DNA of 43,439 nt from an uncultured Lachnospiraceae bacterium (GCA_902760755.1 CACWHK010000027.1:1-43439), one strand, 5' to 3'; shown: positions 1-9,245, counted from the stretch's first letter. Notes: generated from the sequence alone by a model not told the origin. Program-made: numbers and translations.

Positions 1-17
1 AGCAGAGCGAGGGATAC

Positions 18-90
18 CCGATGGAGCAAAGCGAACATCGGAAACGGATGACGAAGTCATCCGGACATGGTTTTGCGAAGCAAAACCGTG
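18..90. repeat. Array of three small hairpins upstream of pyrC
   Basis: Three consecutive stem-loops can be drawn. The first pairs CCGATG (18-23) with CATCGG (36-41). The second pairs CGGATGAC (45-52) with GTCATCCG (56-63) around a GAA loop. The third pairs 66-76 with 80-90, again around GAA, and its tip reads GCGAAGC. That heptamer is known as an unusually stable DNA mini-hairpin. The segment may be a dispersed intergenic repeat, or the 3' end of an upstream gene, because two + frames stay open through it to the window edge. No second copy was seen in this window. Confidence 0.5.
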
Positions 91-133
91 GTACAATAGG
101 GGACGACTTTAGTTTAGCCGGGAGGATGACAGT

Positions 134-1426
134 ATGATCATAAAGAACGGGATCCTGGTGGACCCTGCTGAGAACCTGGAAGGGGTCGGAACGTTATACA
201 TCCGCGGAAATCGTGTGGAGCGCGTGGTTTTGGGAGACTATATCCCCGGAGAGCAGGATGCAGAGGAGGAAGTGATCGATGCCTCCGGAAAGTATGTGAT
301 GCCCGGATTGATCGATCTGCATGTACATTTCCGGGATCCGGGTCAGACCTATAAAGAAGATATTGCTACCGGAGCCGCTGCGGCGGCTGCCGGTGGCGTA
401 ACTACCGTCTGTGCCATGCCGAACACAAATCCCACGGTGGATTCCGTGGAAACCCTGAAGTATGTGCTGGAGAAGGCGGCAAAGGAAGCGAAGATCCGTG
501 TGGAACAGCTTTCCTCCATCACCGTCGGTGAGAACAATCAGGAGCTGGTGGACATCCGGGCCATGAAGGAAGCCGGAGCCGTTGCCTTCTCCGAGGACGG
601 AAAGAGCGTGATGGATACGGCACTGTTCCGTGAGGGCCTTCGGAAGATCGCCGAAGTGGACGGGGTAGTGATGTCCCATTGTGAGGATAAGGATCTGGTG
701 GCCGGTGGTGTGATCAATGCGGGAGAGAAGCAGCGGGAGCTGGGACTTCCGGGGATCACAAATGCAGTGGAGGACGTGATCGCAGCCAGAGACATCTTCA
801 TGGCAGCAGAGCAGGGCGTGCAGCTGCATCTTTGCCACTGTTCCACAAAGGGAACCGTGGAGCTGATGCGGATGGCAAAGCGCATGGGATACCGGGTGAC
901 CGCAGAGGTCTGCCCCCATCATTTCACTCTGACGGATGCGGATATTCCGGGAGATCTTGGCAACTGGAAGATGAATCCCCCGCTTCGGAGCGAGGAGGAT
1001 GTTCAGGCCCTGATCGAGGGACTTCGGGACGGAAGCATGGATGTGATCTCCACGGATCATGCACCCCACGGAGATGAGGAAAAGAAGAAGGGATTTCAGT
1101 CTCCCTTCGGTATCGTCGGACTGGAGACCAGCGCGGCTCTTACCTTTACGGCTCTGGTAGCACCGGGTCTTATTACCATCAGCCGCATGGCAGAGCTGAT
1201 GAGTGCAAATCCGGCAAAGGTGATCCGCATGGATAAGGAGCGTGGAACTCTCCGTGCAGGAGCACTGGCGGATGTGGCAATCTTTGATCCGAACATGGTC
1301 TGGACGGTGGAGCCGGAGAAGTTCAGATCCAAAGGACATAACACGCCGTACGCAGGGAAAACCCTGGTGGGAAAAGTTACCACCACGATTTGCAACGGAG
1401 AGGTTGTTTACAGCCTGGAGCAGTAA
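134..1426 (+). CDS. pyrC: Dihydroorotase (PyrC)
   Basis: Zinc amidohydrolase that interconverts N-carbamoyl-aspartate and dihydroorotate, step three of UMP synthesis, in the cytoplasm. The 430 residues match the usual length of the class I bacterial enzyme. Visible motifs are HVHFRDPG at 63-70 (metal histidines and substrate arginine), MPNTNP at 95-100, FSEDGK around 152-157 (the bridging-aspartate site of Bacillus/Aquifex-type enzymes), SHCED at 181-185, CPHH at 260-263, MNPPLR at 280-285 and TDHAPH at 307-312 with the catalytic Asp308. GGAGG at 121-125 lies eight bases before the ATG, which fixes the start. It is the first gene seen of a pyrC-F-K-D operon; pyrB/pyrI may lie just outside the window. 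Confidence 0.97.
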   Translation: MIIKNGILVDPAENLEGVGTLYIRGNRVERVVLGDYIPGEQDAEEEVIDASGKYVMPGLIDLHVHFRDPGQTYKEDIATGAAAAAAGGVTTVCAMPNTNPTVDSVETLKYVLEKAAKEAKIRVEQLSSITVGENNQELVDIRAMKEAGAVAFSEDGKSVMDTALFREGLRKIAEVDGVVMSHCEDKDLVAGGVINAGEKQRELGLPGITNAVEDVIAARDIFMAAEQGVQLHLCHCSTKGTVELMRMAKRMGYRVTAEVCPHHFTLTDADIPGDLGNWKMNPPLRSEEDVQALIEGLRDGSMDVISTDHAPHGDEEKKKGFQSPFGIVGLETSAALTFTALVAPGLITISRMAELMSANPAKVIRMDKERGTLRAGALADVAIFDPNMVWTVEPEKFRSKGHNTPYAGKTLVGKVTTTICNGEVVYSLEQ

Positions 1427-1477
1427 TTACGGGGGACATCCCTGATAGAATACATAAACGAAAGTGAGAACAAGAGA

Positions 1478-2404
1478 ATGATCGCAAAACTGATTACAGA
1501 GATCAAGAAGAAAAATGCACCGATCGTCGTAGGACTGGATCCGCAGCTCGGATTCCTTCCGAAGAAGCTGATGAAGGCGGCCGTAAAGGAATACGGCGAG
1601 TCCCTTGAGGCAGTGGCTGCTGCCGTGTTCGACTTCAACAAGGCGATCATCGATGCAACCTATGACCTGATCCCGGCGGTAAAGCCGCAGATCGCCATGT
1701 ATGAGCAGTTCGGTGTCTCCGGACTTGTGGCATTTCATGAGACCGTGGAGTATGCAAAGTCCAAGGGTCTGATCGTGATCGGAGATATCAAGCGCGGTGA
1801 TATCGGCTCCACATCGGGGGCCTATGCCATCGGCCATATCGGAACCGTTCAGGTGGGAAATAAGAACTTCTGCCCATTTGATGAGGATATGGTAACCGTG
1901 AATCCGTATCTGGGCTCCGACGGCGTAAAGCCCTTCATCGATGTCTGCAATCAAAATGACAGAGGAATCTTTGTACTGGTAAAGACCTCCAATCCTTCTT
2001 CAGGTGAATTCCAGGATCAGAAGGTGGACGGACGTCCGCTGTACGAGCTGGTGGGTGAGAAGGTTGCAGAGTGGGGAGAATCCTCCATGGACGGCGATTA
2101 CAGCAATGTAGGTGCGGTTGTGGGCGCTACCTATCCGGAACAGGGACGGATCCTCCGGAAGCTGATGCCGAAGACCTATATCCTGGTGCCGGGCTACGGC
2201 GCCCAGGGCGGACAGGGGAAGGATCTGGTGGACTTCTTCAATGAGGATGGTCTCGGTGCCATCGTGAACTCCTCCAGAGGAATCATCGCGGCACACACCA
2301 AGTCCGAGTATGCGAAGTTCGGAGAAGAGCATTTTGCAGAGGCATCCCGTCAGGCCGTAGAGGATATGCTGGCGGATATCCGGGGAGCCCTGGAAGCAAA
2401 ATAA
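1478..2404 (+). CDS. pyrF: Orotidine-5'-phosphate decarboxylase, long subfamily
   Basis: Decarboxylates OMP to UMP, the last step of the pathway. At 308 residues it belongs to the longer PyrF subfamily rather than the ~235-residue type. VGLDPQ at 18-23 forms the first substrate-binding strand, DFNKAI at 52-57 follows, and the catalytic DxKxxD motif is DIKRGD at 103-108. PGYGAQGG near residue 240 is the phosphate-binding loop. The ribosome site before ATG 1478 is weak (AGTGAG about ten bases upstream), and the gap to pyrC is 51 bases with no obvious terminator, so it is probably co-transcribed. Confidence 0.97.
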   Translation: MIAKLITEIKKKNAPIVVGLDPQLGFLPKKLMKAAVKEYGESLEAVAAAVFDFNKAIIDATYDLIPAVKPQIAMYEQFGVSGLVAFHETVEYAKSKGLIVIGDIKRGDIGSTSGAYAIGHIGTVQVGNKNFCPFDEDMVTVNPYLGSDGVKPFIDVCNQNDRGIFVLVKTSNPSSGEFQDQKVDGRPLYELVGEKVAEWGESSMDGDYSNVGAVVGATYPEQGRILRKLMPKTYILVPGYGAQGGQGKDLVDFFNEDGLGAIVNSSRGIIAAHTKSEYAKFGEEHFAEASRQAVEDMLADIRGALEAK

Positions 2405-2434
2405 GAAGAGAACGTTAGTAAGCAGGAGAGTTTT

Positions 2435-3217
2435 ATGAGTAAGCATATGCTCACGGCGGAAGTCGTTAGCCAGACAAGGATTACAGAGGATATTTACAGC
2501 ATGGTACTGAAGGCAGGGGAGATTGCTGCCGATGCGGTTCCGGGACAGTTCGTTTCGCTATATACGAACGACAATTCCCGGCTTCTTCCCCGTCCCATCA
2601 GTCTTTGCGAGGTCAATAAGAATAAGGGAACGATCCGCCTGGTGTACCGGGTTGTGGGAGCGGGAACCGAGGAGTTCTCGGGCTATACCTCCGGCGATAC
2701 GGTACGTGTGATGGGCCCCCTCGGAAACGGATTCCATCTGGAATGTAAGGAACCGGTGCTGATGGGCGGCGGGATCGGTATTCCGCCCATGCTGGAGCTG
2801 GCAAAGCGACTCTCTGAGCAGGGGATTGCAAAGAAGCATCTGCATGTGATCCTGGGCTTCCGTGACACTGCATTTCTGGCGGATGAGTTTAAGAAGTTCG
2901 CTACGGTTCATATTGCCAGCGATACCGGGGCCATCGGTTTCCACGGAAATGTGGTGGATCTCGCAAGATCCGAGAATGTGATCGGAGATATGATCTTCGC
3001 CTGCGGTCCGACGCCCATGCTTCGGGCCATCAAGCGCTATGCTTATGAAAATGATTATCCGGCACAGCTTTCTCTGGAGGAGCATATGGCCTGCGGGATC
3101 GGCGCATGTCTTGCCTGCGTCTGCAAGACTGCGGAGGTGGATTCCCATTTCAAGGTAACAACACGGAGAGTCTGCAAGGACGGACCGGTTTTCTACGCAG
3201 AGGAGGTGGAGCTTTGA
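2435..3217 (+). CDS. pyrK: Dihydroorotate dehydrogenase electron-transfer subunit
   Basis: FAD and [2Fe-2S] subunit of the NAD-dependent class 1B dihydroorotate dehydrogenase; it passes electrons from PyrD to NAD+. The 260 residues include the FAD motif RPISL at 53-57, the GGGIGIPPML pyridine-nucleotide loop at 111-120, CGPTPM at 190-195 and the iron-sulfur ligands Cys220, Cys225, Cys228 and Cys247 (C-x4-C-x2-C-x18-C). AGGAGA precedes ATG 2435. The stop codon overlaps the pyrD start (TGATG), as expected for a tightly coupled heterotetramer. Confidence 0.96.
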   Translation: MSKHMLTAEVVSQTRITEDIYSMVLKAGEIAADAVPGQFVSLYTNDNSRLLPRPISLCEVNKNKGTIRLVYRVVGAGTEEFSGYTSGDTVRVMGPLGNGFHLECKEPVLMGGGIGIPPMLELAKRLSEQGIAKKHLHVILGFRDTAFLADEFKKFATVHIASDTGAIGFHGNVVDLARSENVIGDMIFACGPTPMLRAIKRYAYENDYPAQLSLEEHMACGIGACLACVCKTAEVDSHFKVTTRRVCKDGPVFYAEEVEL

Positions 3218-4119
3218 TGATCGATACATCCGTTACAATCTGCGGAGTGACCATGAAGAATCCGGTCACCGTGGCATCCGGAACCTTCGGCTCCGGAATC
3301 GAATATGATGAATTCGTGGACGTAAGCAAGCTCGGAGCAGTGACCACCAAGGGTGTGGCGCTGACACCCTGGGAGGGAAATCCCACACCGCGGATCGCGG
3401 AGACCTACGGCGGAATGATGAATGCGGTGGGCCTTCAGAATCCTGGGATCGAGGAGTTCCTAAAGACGGATATTGAATTCCTGAAGAAGAAGGATACGAA
3501 GATCATCGTGAATGTCTGCGGACACTCCGAGCAGGAATATGTAGGAGTTGTGGAACGCCTGCAGAGTGAACCGGTGGATCTTCTGGAGATCAACGTTTCC
3601 TGCCCCAACGTAAAGCAGGGCGGGATCGCCTTCGGCGTGGATCCGAAGGCCCTCGAGCATATTACATCCGAGGTGAAGAAGAAGGCAAAGCAGCCCATCA
3701 TCATGAAGCTGTCCCCGAATGTTACGGACATTACGGAGATGGCGCGGGCAGCAGTGGCCGGCGGTGCGGATGCACTGTCCCTGATCAATACCCTGACGGG
3801 TATGAAGATCGATATCCGGAAGCGTGCCTTTGCGGTGGCCAACCGGACCGGCGGAGTTTCGGGACCGGCGATCAAGCCCATCGCGGTACGGATGGTCTAT
3901 CAGGTCTGTCACGCAGTGGAGGTTCCCGTCATCGGAATGGGCGGGATCGCAACCTGGGAGGATGCGGTGGAGTTCATTATGGCAGGTGCCACGGCGGTGT
4001 CGGTCGGAACCGCGAACTTCCGGAATCCCTTCGCTACGGAAGAGGTGATCCGCGGGATCGAGACCTTTATGAAGGAACAGGGCGTTTCGTCTCTGGATGA
4101 GATCAGAAAATGTATGTAG
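3217..4119 (+). CDS. pyrD: Dihydroorotate dehydrogenase class 1B, catalytic subunit
   Basis: FMN enzyme that oxidises dihydroorotate to orotate and works with PyrK. The frame is open further upstream, but the start is ATG 3217: AGGAGG at 3201-3206 lies ten bases before it, the codon overlaps the pyrK stop, and the resulting 300 residues fit the family. NVSCPN at 126-131 carries the class 1 catalytic base Cys129. INTLTGMKID and a C-terminal GMGGI phosphate-binding loop complete the FMN barrel. Cytoplasmic. Confidence 0.96.
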   Translation: MIDTSVTICGVTMKNPVTVASGTFGSGIEYDEFVDVSKLGAVTTKGVALTPWEGNPTPRIAETYGGMMNAVGLQNPGIEEFLKTDIEFLKKKDTKIIVNVCGHSEQEYVGVVERLQSEPVDLLEINVSCPNVKQGGIAFGVDPKALEHITSEVKKKAKQPIIMKLSPNVTDITEMARAAVAGGADALSLINTLTGMKIDIRKRAFAVANRTGGVSGPAIKPIAVRMVYQVCHAVEVPVIGMGGIATWEDAVEFIMAGATAVSVGTANFRNPFATEEVIRGIETFMKEQGVSSLDEIRKCM

Positions 4120-4134
4120 ATTGAGGAATTTGGT

Positions 4135-4458
4135 TTGAGGATATTTCGGGGACGAAAGAGAAAGAAATACAGATTCACGGATGATATGGTGGTAACGGAT
4201 ACGCTGATCTCGTTTATCTTTGCCACCATGTCTATCGCATTTACCGTGGGGTGTCTTATTTACAGCGCTGCGAAGGGCGGAAAGATCTCCGACCGGATCG
4301 GAGTGCTGCTTCTCATGTCCCTGATCATGGCCCTGACGGGGCTTGGCTTCGGATTATACTCCTTCCGGGTTGTGGAAGGAGATAACAACACCAAGCGGAT
4401 GACCGTGATCCTCTCGATCGTTGCGCTGGTGCTTCTCCTGATCCTTTTCATTTTGTGA
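4135..4458 (+). CDS. Small three-helix membrane protein, possibly DUF6142
   Basis: Predicted 107-residue protein with a basic N terminus (RGRKRKKYRF) and three hydrophobic stretches at about 20-44, 53-76 and 87-107. It begins with TTG at 4135, supported by GAGGA at 4123-4127 seven bases upstream; no ATG with a ribosome site is nearby. The KKYRFT start and layout recall the small DUF6142 family of Lachnospiraceae, recalled rather than searched. It lies 15 bases after pyrD and 55 bases before the aminopeptidase gene, so it is probably in the same transcript. Function unknown. Confidence 0.75.
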   Translation: MRIFRGRKRKKYRFTDDMVVTDTLISFIFATMSIAFTVGCLIYSAAKGGKISDRIGVLLLMSLIMALTGLGFGLYSFRVVEGDNNTKRMTVILSIVALVLLLILFIL

Positions 4459-4513
4459 CGGGAGAGCAGGCGGTTCGTAAGTGATATAGACAAACAGAGT
4501 ATGGGAGACTGGC

Positions 4514-6586
4514 ATGGGAAAAGAGGAACTGCTGGAACGATTCCAGCTGGCAAGAGGAAGAATTGAAGAGCTTCGTTGTGAAGGAGATGTATTCTCCGCA
4601 AAGATACCGGCAGAAATCAGAGCGTCACTGACTGCATACGTGAAGGCAGTCTGTGATTATCTGGATTCCTGCTTTTTTGTTATGGACCGGCTGGAGCAGG
4701 GAACGGAGGACCTTGCGCTTTCGGACTGGCAGGAGATCAATCGACGTCTATACCTGCCGCTGGCGGACGGAGCCTATCAGCAGGATTTTTCCAATCCGGA
4801 TGTGGCGCTGCGGCTCGGCACCTACGGAGAGGTGCTTTCCTTTGTGCTTGCGGAAATGTACAGCCTTCCGAAGTACATTTTCGACGGAAAGACGGAGCAG
4901 ACCCTGATCCTTCTGGAGCTCTTCCTGGAGCTTTACGGGAAGCTTACGGAGGAGGGTGACTACGCTCCGGCGGAGGAAAATCTCCGGGAGGCGGTTGCCT
5001 ACTATGCGGAGGATTATGCGGAGCTTTTTGTGGAGGACCGGACGAAGGATATCTTTGTTTCAAAGGAGAATCTCCTTACCCGGATCGTATGTGAAGAGGA
5101 CCTTACGGACCTTCGCTATCTTTACAAGTACGGGGAGTATATCTCTGAAAATGAGATCCGTACGGCAGAGTTTCTTCAGACACTTTCGGAGGAAGAGATC
5201 GACGCCATGGCGAGGACGCTTACGGAGGGCTTCCGGCGTGGCTTTGAAACCATGAATATTCCCTGGGAAGGGAAGAAATCCGTTGCGGTCCGTTACGCCA
5301 TAGGACAGGAACGGATGGTACGGAGGATCATCGAGCGCTTCCGGGACCTGGGGCTTTCTCCTATCCTGTACCGCCCGGCAGAGAGCCGGATCACCCGGAA
5401 GGGTGTGATCCGTCAGGGTGTGCTTTCCACACCCCCCTCCCGTCAGTTTGAGTATGATCACCGGATGGATGAGGCACTGTTCCTCGGACGAAGATTCATG
5501 GAGCGGAAGCTGGCTGCCGCAAAGGCAGTCTACGAGGAGATCACGGATTCCCTGGCAGGGTATGCGGGACCGGCTGCGATCTGGACCTTCGGAGAGGATA
5601 CCTTCCTTCCGGAAGGTAAGGACAGCTGTATCCGTCTTTCGGAGGAGCAGCAGAAGCTTTCCACGGAGCTGACAGGGCAGCAGGGACAGCAGCTGGAGGA
5701 GTATCTTCCGGGAAGCAACTACAGCTTTGCCATCATTTCCTATCCCAGTCCGGAGATCGGGGAGCAGTTTGAGGAGATCTTCCGTGAAACCGTCCGGATC
5801 AATACCCTGGAGAATTCCGTATATCTGCCGCTGCAGCAGCGTCTGATCGACGCCATGGATCCGGCGGACTATATCCTGGTGGAGGGAGGCGGAGCGAACC
5901 GGACCCATATGAAGGTGAAGATGCGGAAGCTGGAGAAGCCCGAGAAGGAAACTCAGTTTGAAAACTGTGTGGCGGATGTGAACATCCCTCTCGGGGAGGT
6001 ATTTACATCTCCGGTGTTGGAGGGAACGGAAGGAATCCTGCATGTGAGCGGAGTCTACCTGGATGGGTACTTCTTCCGGGATCTGGAGATGCATTTTAAG
6101 GACGGCTGCGTTACGGATTATTCCTGCGGCAATTTTGAGGATCCGGAAGCGGGACGCCGGTATATCCGGGAGAATATCCTGTTCCATCATGAGACCCTTC
6201 CCATCGGGGAATTTGCCATCGGGACAAATGTGCCGGCCTATCGGATGGCGAAGAAGTTTGATATACTCGGCAAGCTGCCGATCCTGATCGTGGAGAAGAC
6301 CGGACCGCATTTCGCAGTGGGAGATACCTGCTACAGTCATGCGGAGGATACGGCGGTCTTTAATCCGGACGGAAAGGAGATCGTATCCAGGGAGAATACA
6401 TTTTCCCTGATGCGGGATAAGGATCCGGCGAAGGCTTACTTCAACTGCCATACGGATATTACGATCCCTTACGAGGAGATCGGACGGATCGCAGCGGTCT
6501 ATCCGGATGGAAGGGAGCAGGATCTGATCCGGGACGGACGTTTCGTCCTTCCGGGAGCAGAGGCGCTGAACATGGAGGAAGCATGA
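4514..6586 (+). CDS. M29-family aminopeptidase with long N-terminal extension
   Basis: The C-terminal half resembles AmpS/PepS/AmpT metallo-aminopeptidases (peptidase family M29), which remove N-terminal residues from peptides with two metal ions. Expected metal and catalytic residues are present: Glu495 in NIPLGE, Glu566 in LPIGEF, His599 and Tyr607 in the GPHFAVGDTCY stretch, and His646/Asp648 in NCHTD. Family members are usually about 360-420 residues, while this one has 690. Roughly the first 300 residues are acidic, helical-looking and match no domain I recognise. There is no signal peptide, so it is cytoplasmic. GGGAGA precedes ATG 4514. It sits between the pyrimidine operon and deoB, with no metabolic link apparent. 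Confidence 0.85.
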   Translation: MGKEELLERFQLARGRIEELRCEGDVFSAKIPAEIRASLTAYVKAVCDYLDSCFFVMDRLEQGTEDLALSDWQEINRRLYLPLADGAYQQDFSNPDVALRLGTYGEVLSFVLAEMYSLPKYIFDGKTEQTLILLELFLELYGKLTEEGDYAPAEENLREAVAYYAEDYAELFVEDRTKDIFVSKENLLTRIVCEEDLTDLRYLYKYGEYISENEIRTAEFLQTLSEEEIDAMARTLTEGFRRGFETMNIPWEGKKSVAVRYAIGQERMVRRIIERFRDLGLSPILYRPAESRITRKGVIRQGVLSTPPSRQFEYDHRMDEALFLGRRFMERKLAAAKAVYEEITDSLAGYAGPAAIWTFGEDTFLPEGKDSCIRLSEEQQKLSTELTGQQGQQLEEYLPGSNYSFAIISYPSPEIGEQFEEIFRETVRINTLENSVYLPLQQRLIDAMDPADYILVEGGGANRTHMKVKMRKLEKPEKETQFENCVADVNIPLGEVFTSPVLEGTEGILHVSGVYLDGYFFRDLEMHFKDGCVTDYSCGNFEDPEAGRRYIRENILFHHETLPIGEFAIGTNVPAYRMAKKFDILGKLPILIVEKTGPHFAVGDTCYSHAEDTAVFNPDGKEIVSRENTFSLMRDKDPAKAYFNCHTDITIPYEEIGRIAAVYPDGREQDLIRDGRFVLPGAEALNMEEA

Positions 6587-6634
6587 TCCGGCAGGGATCA
6601 TGGGAAGGTTAAGAGAAGTAAGGAGGGGAAGCAA

Positions 6635-7804
6635 ATGAGAGTCATATGGATCGTACTGGACAGTGTGGGGATCGGGGCTCTGCCGGATGCGGAGCAGTTC
6701 GACGATGCGGGTGCGGATACCCTCGGAACCATAGCCCGTACCTATCCGGATATGAAAATCCCCCATCTTCGGGAGCTGGGACTCGGGTGTATTGACGGAG
6801 CGGACCCGGCTATAGGTGCGGTGGAACATCCCACCGGAGTCTACGGAAAGGCTGCGGAGGTTTCGGACGGAAAGGATTCCGTCACCGGACATTGGGAAAT
6901 GATCGGTATCCGTACGGATGTACCGTTCCAGACATTTCCAAAAGGATTTCCGGACCGGATCGTGGAGCCCTTTATCCGGGAAGCCGGGATTCCGGGAGTT
7001 CTGGGAAATTGTGTGGCCTCAGGGACCGCCATCATTCAGGAATACGGCAAAGAGCATGAGCGGACCGGAAAGCCCATACTTTATACCTCGCAGGATTCGG
7101 TCTTCCAGATCGCGGCCTCGGAGGAGACCTTCGGACTGGAACGTCTGTATCAGATCTGTGAGGTGGCAAGACGTCAGCTGACGGGAGAGAATCTGATGGC
7201 CCGCGTCATAGCGCGGCCCTTTGTCCGGGGAAAGGGAGACTGGGGAAAGACCTCCTATGTCCGGACCGTGAACCGACATGATTATGCGGTTCCTCCGGGA
7301 GAGGAAAACCTCCTGGCCTACCTGGGCAAGGCGGGGGTTCCCGTCATTTCCGTCGGAAAGATCTATGATCTTTTCACCGGCTGCGGGATCCTGAAGGCGA
7401 ATAAGACCATCAGCAACATGGATGGAGTGGATAAGACCCTTGCTGCCATGCGGGAAGAGAAGGAGGGACTCATCTTTACGAATCTGGTAGAGTTTGATTC
7501 CACCTGGGGACACCGGAGAGATATAAAGGGCTATAAGGAAGGGCTGGAAGCCTTTGACGAAAGACTTCCGGAGATCCTGGAGGCCATGACGAAGGAGGAT
7601 ATTCTCATCCTTACGGCAGATCACGGATGTGATCCGGGATATAAGGGTACGGACCATACCCGGGAGTATGTTCCGGTGCTGCTGTATGGGAAGCAGCTGG
7701 AGCCGCGGAATCTGGGAGTGTTGGACACTTTTGCGGATATGGGAGCAACCGTGGGGAAGCTCTTCGGCGTAAAGGAGCTGCCCATCGGAAAGTCGATCCT
7801 TTAA
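6635..7804 (+). CDS. deoB: Phosphopentomutase
   Basis: Interconverts (deoxy)ribose-1-phosphate and the 5-phosphate, linking nucleoside breakdown to central metabolism. The 389 residues are normal length. The N-terminal LDSVGIGALPDA carries metal ligand Asp9, SVTGHWE contains Thr84 (the phosphorylated threonine in the Bacillus enzyme), and TADHGCDP around residue 329 with HTREY supplies further Mn2+ ligands of the alkaline-phosphatase superfamily. AAGGAGG lies shortly before ATG 6635. It is followed after 58 bases by the pyrimidine-nucleoside phosphorylase gene, whose product it would use. Confidence 0.96.
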   Translation: MRVIWIVLDSVGIGALPDAEQFDDAGADTLGTIARTYPDMKIPHLRELGLGCIDGADPAIGAVEHPTGVYGKAAEVSDGKDSVTGHWEMIGIRTDVPFQTFPKGFPDRIVEPFIREAGIPGVLGNCVASGTAIIQEYGKEHERTGKPILYTSQDSVFQIAASEETFGLERLYQICEVARRQLTGENLMARVIARPFVRGKGDWGKTSYVRTVNRHDYAVPPGEENLLAYLGKAGVPVISVGKIYDLFTGCGILKANKTISNMDGVDKTLAAMREEKEGLIFTNLVEFDSTWGHRRDIKGYKEGLEAFDERLPEILEAMTKEDILILTADHGCDPGYKGTDHTREYVPVLLYGKQLEPRNLGVLDTFADMGATVGKLFGVKELPIGKSIL

Positions 7805-7862
7805 TAGCGGCGGATCCTTATGCAAGGTTCAAAAACTAAGACAATATACCGGAGGGTTACGT

Positions 7863-9245
7863 ATGGGATATCGGATGTATGATCTGATCGAAAAGAAGAA
7901 ACGGAAGGATCCGCTGTCGGAGGAGGAGATCCGCTGGATGATCCGGGAATATACGGAGGGAAGACTTCCGGACTACCAGATGTCCGCCCTGATGATGGCG
8001 GTCTGGTTTAACGGGATGACCGATGAGGAAACCACCTACCTTACCATGGCCATGGCAAGGAGCGGGGATATGCTGGACCTTTCCGCGATTCCCGGGACGA
8101 AGGTGGATAAGCACTCCACCGGAGGAATCGGCGATAAGACCACGCTGGTGGTGGCTCCGATCCTTGCGGCACTGGGAGTACCCACAGCCAAGATGAGCGG
8201 CCGGGGGCTCGGGTTCACCGGGGGAACCGTGGACAAGCTGGAGAGCATCCCGGGACTTCGCTCGGAGTTCTCGGAGGAGGAATTCCTCCGGATACTGAAG
8301 GATGTCGGATTCGTGGATGCGGCGCAGACGAAGGCGCTGGCACCGGCGGATAAGCTGCTGTACGCGCTACGGGATGTGACTGCCACCGTTGACAGCATTC
8401 CCCTCATAGCATCCAGCATCATGAGTAAGAAGCTGGCTGCCGGGGCAGACAGGATCGTTCTGGATGTAAAATGCGGCAGCGGGGCATTTATGCAGGACCG
8501 GGAATCTGCGGTGGCACTGGCAAGGCAGATGATCCGGATCGGGGACCTGGCAGGACGGAAGGTGGTTGCCGTGATCTCCGATATGAACCAGCCTCTTGGA
8601 CATGCGGTAGGCAACCTGGTGGAGGTTCTGGAGGCCCTGGAGGTTCTATCCGGCGGAGGCGAGGAACGGCTTCGGACCCTTTGCATGGAGATCGCCGTTG
8701 AGATGCTGCAGCTTTCCGATCATGCAAGGCAGGACAGAGAAGAAGCGAAAGCAGCGGTGGAAGAGGTGATCCGGTCCGGGGCTGCCATGGAGCGCTGCAT
8801 GGCCTTCTATCGCGCGGCAGGCGGAGATACGGAGTATCTGGAAAAGGCATTCCGGAATATAAAGGAATACCCCGTTACCATGGACGGGGATGAAACGTTG
8901 GAGGCAGTGACCGTTCCCACCGTTCCCATTATGGCTGAAACCATGACACCGGTCTATGCAAAGGAGGATGGATTCCTTTTTGCCTGTGATAACGCGGAGG
9001 TGGGAATGGCTTCCGTGATGCTTGGAGCAGGCCGGGCGAAGAAGGAGGATGTGATCGACCCGCTGGCCGGGATCCTGATCCTGAAAAAGCTGGGGGATCC
9101 CGTAAGAAAGGGAGAACCCATCGCCATCTTCTTTACGAAGGATGAAAGTGTCCTTCCGGCTGCAAAGGAGCGGTTCCTTGCGGCCTACACCATTTCCGAA
9201 AAGAAACCGGAAGAGACTTCCGTGATTTTGGAGATTTTGCGGTAG
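7863..9245 (+). CDS. pdp: Pyrimidine-nucleoside (thymidine/uridine) phosphorylase
   Basis: Phosphorolyses uridine, thymidine or deoxyuridine to base plus (deoxy)ribose-1-phosphate, which DeoB then isomerises. KHSTGG at 83-88 is the phosphate-binding segment. The family signature at 112-127 (SGRGLGFTGG followed by TVDKLE) is intact. At 460 residues it is slightly longer than the ~433-residue Bacillus Pdp, so deoA is an alternative name. GGAGG at 7851-7855 lies seven bases before the ATG. Confidence 0.95.
   Translation: MGYRMYDLIEKKKRKDPLSEEEIRWMIREYTEGRLPDYQMSALMMAVWFNGMTDEETTYLTMAMARSGDMLDLSAIPGTKVDKHSTGGIGDKTTLVVAPILAALGVPTAKMSGRGLGFTGGTVDKLESIPGLRSEFSEEEFLRILKDVGFVDAAQTKALAPADKLLYALRDVTATVDSIPLIASSIMSKKLAAGADRIVLDVKCGSGAFMQDRESAVALARQMIRIGDLAGRKVVAVISDMNQPLGHAVGNLVEVLEALEVLSGGGEERLRTLCMEIAVEMLQLSDHARQDREEAKAAVEEVIRSGAAMERCMAFYRAAGGDTEYLEKAFRNIKEYPVTMDGDETLEAVTVPTVPIMAETMTPVYAKEDGFLFACDNAEVGMASVMLGAGRAKKEDVIDPLAGILILKKLGDPVRKGEPIAIFFTKDESVLPAAKERFLAAYTISEKKPEETSVILEILR

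Noticed and set aside
194-1339. Minus-strand frame under pyrC
   Set aside because: Antisense shadow of a well-supported gene, rich in His and Cys without any domain pattern.
3106-3216. Possible longer N terminus for PyrD
   Set aside because: The upstream 37 codons overlap pyrK, lack family similarity, and a proper ribosome site points to ATG 3217.
5060-6892. Long minus-strand frame under the aminopeptidase and deoB
   Set aside because: It has no motifs or ribosome site and spans two well-supported genes.
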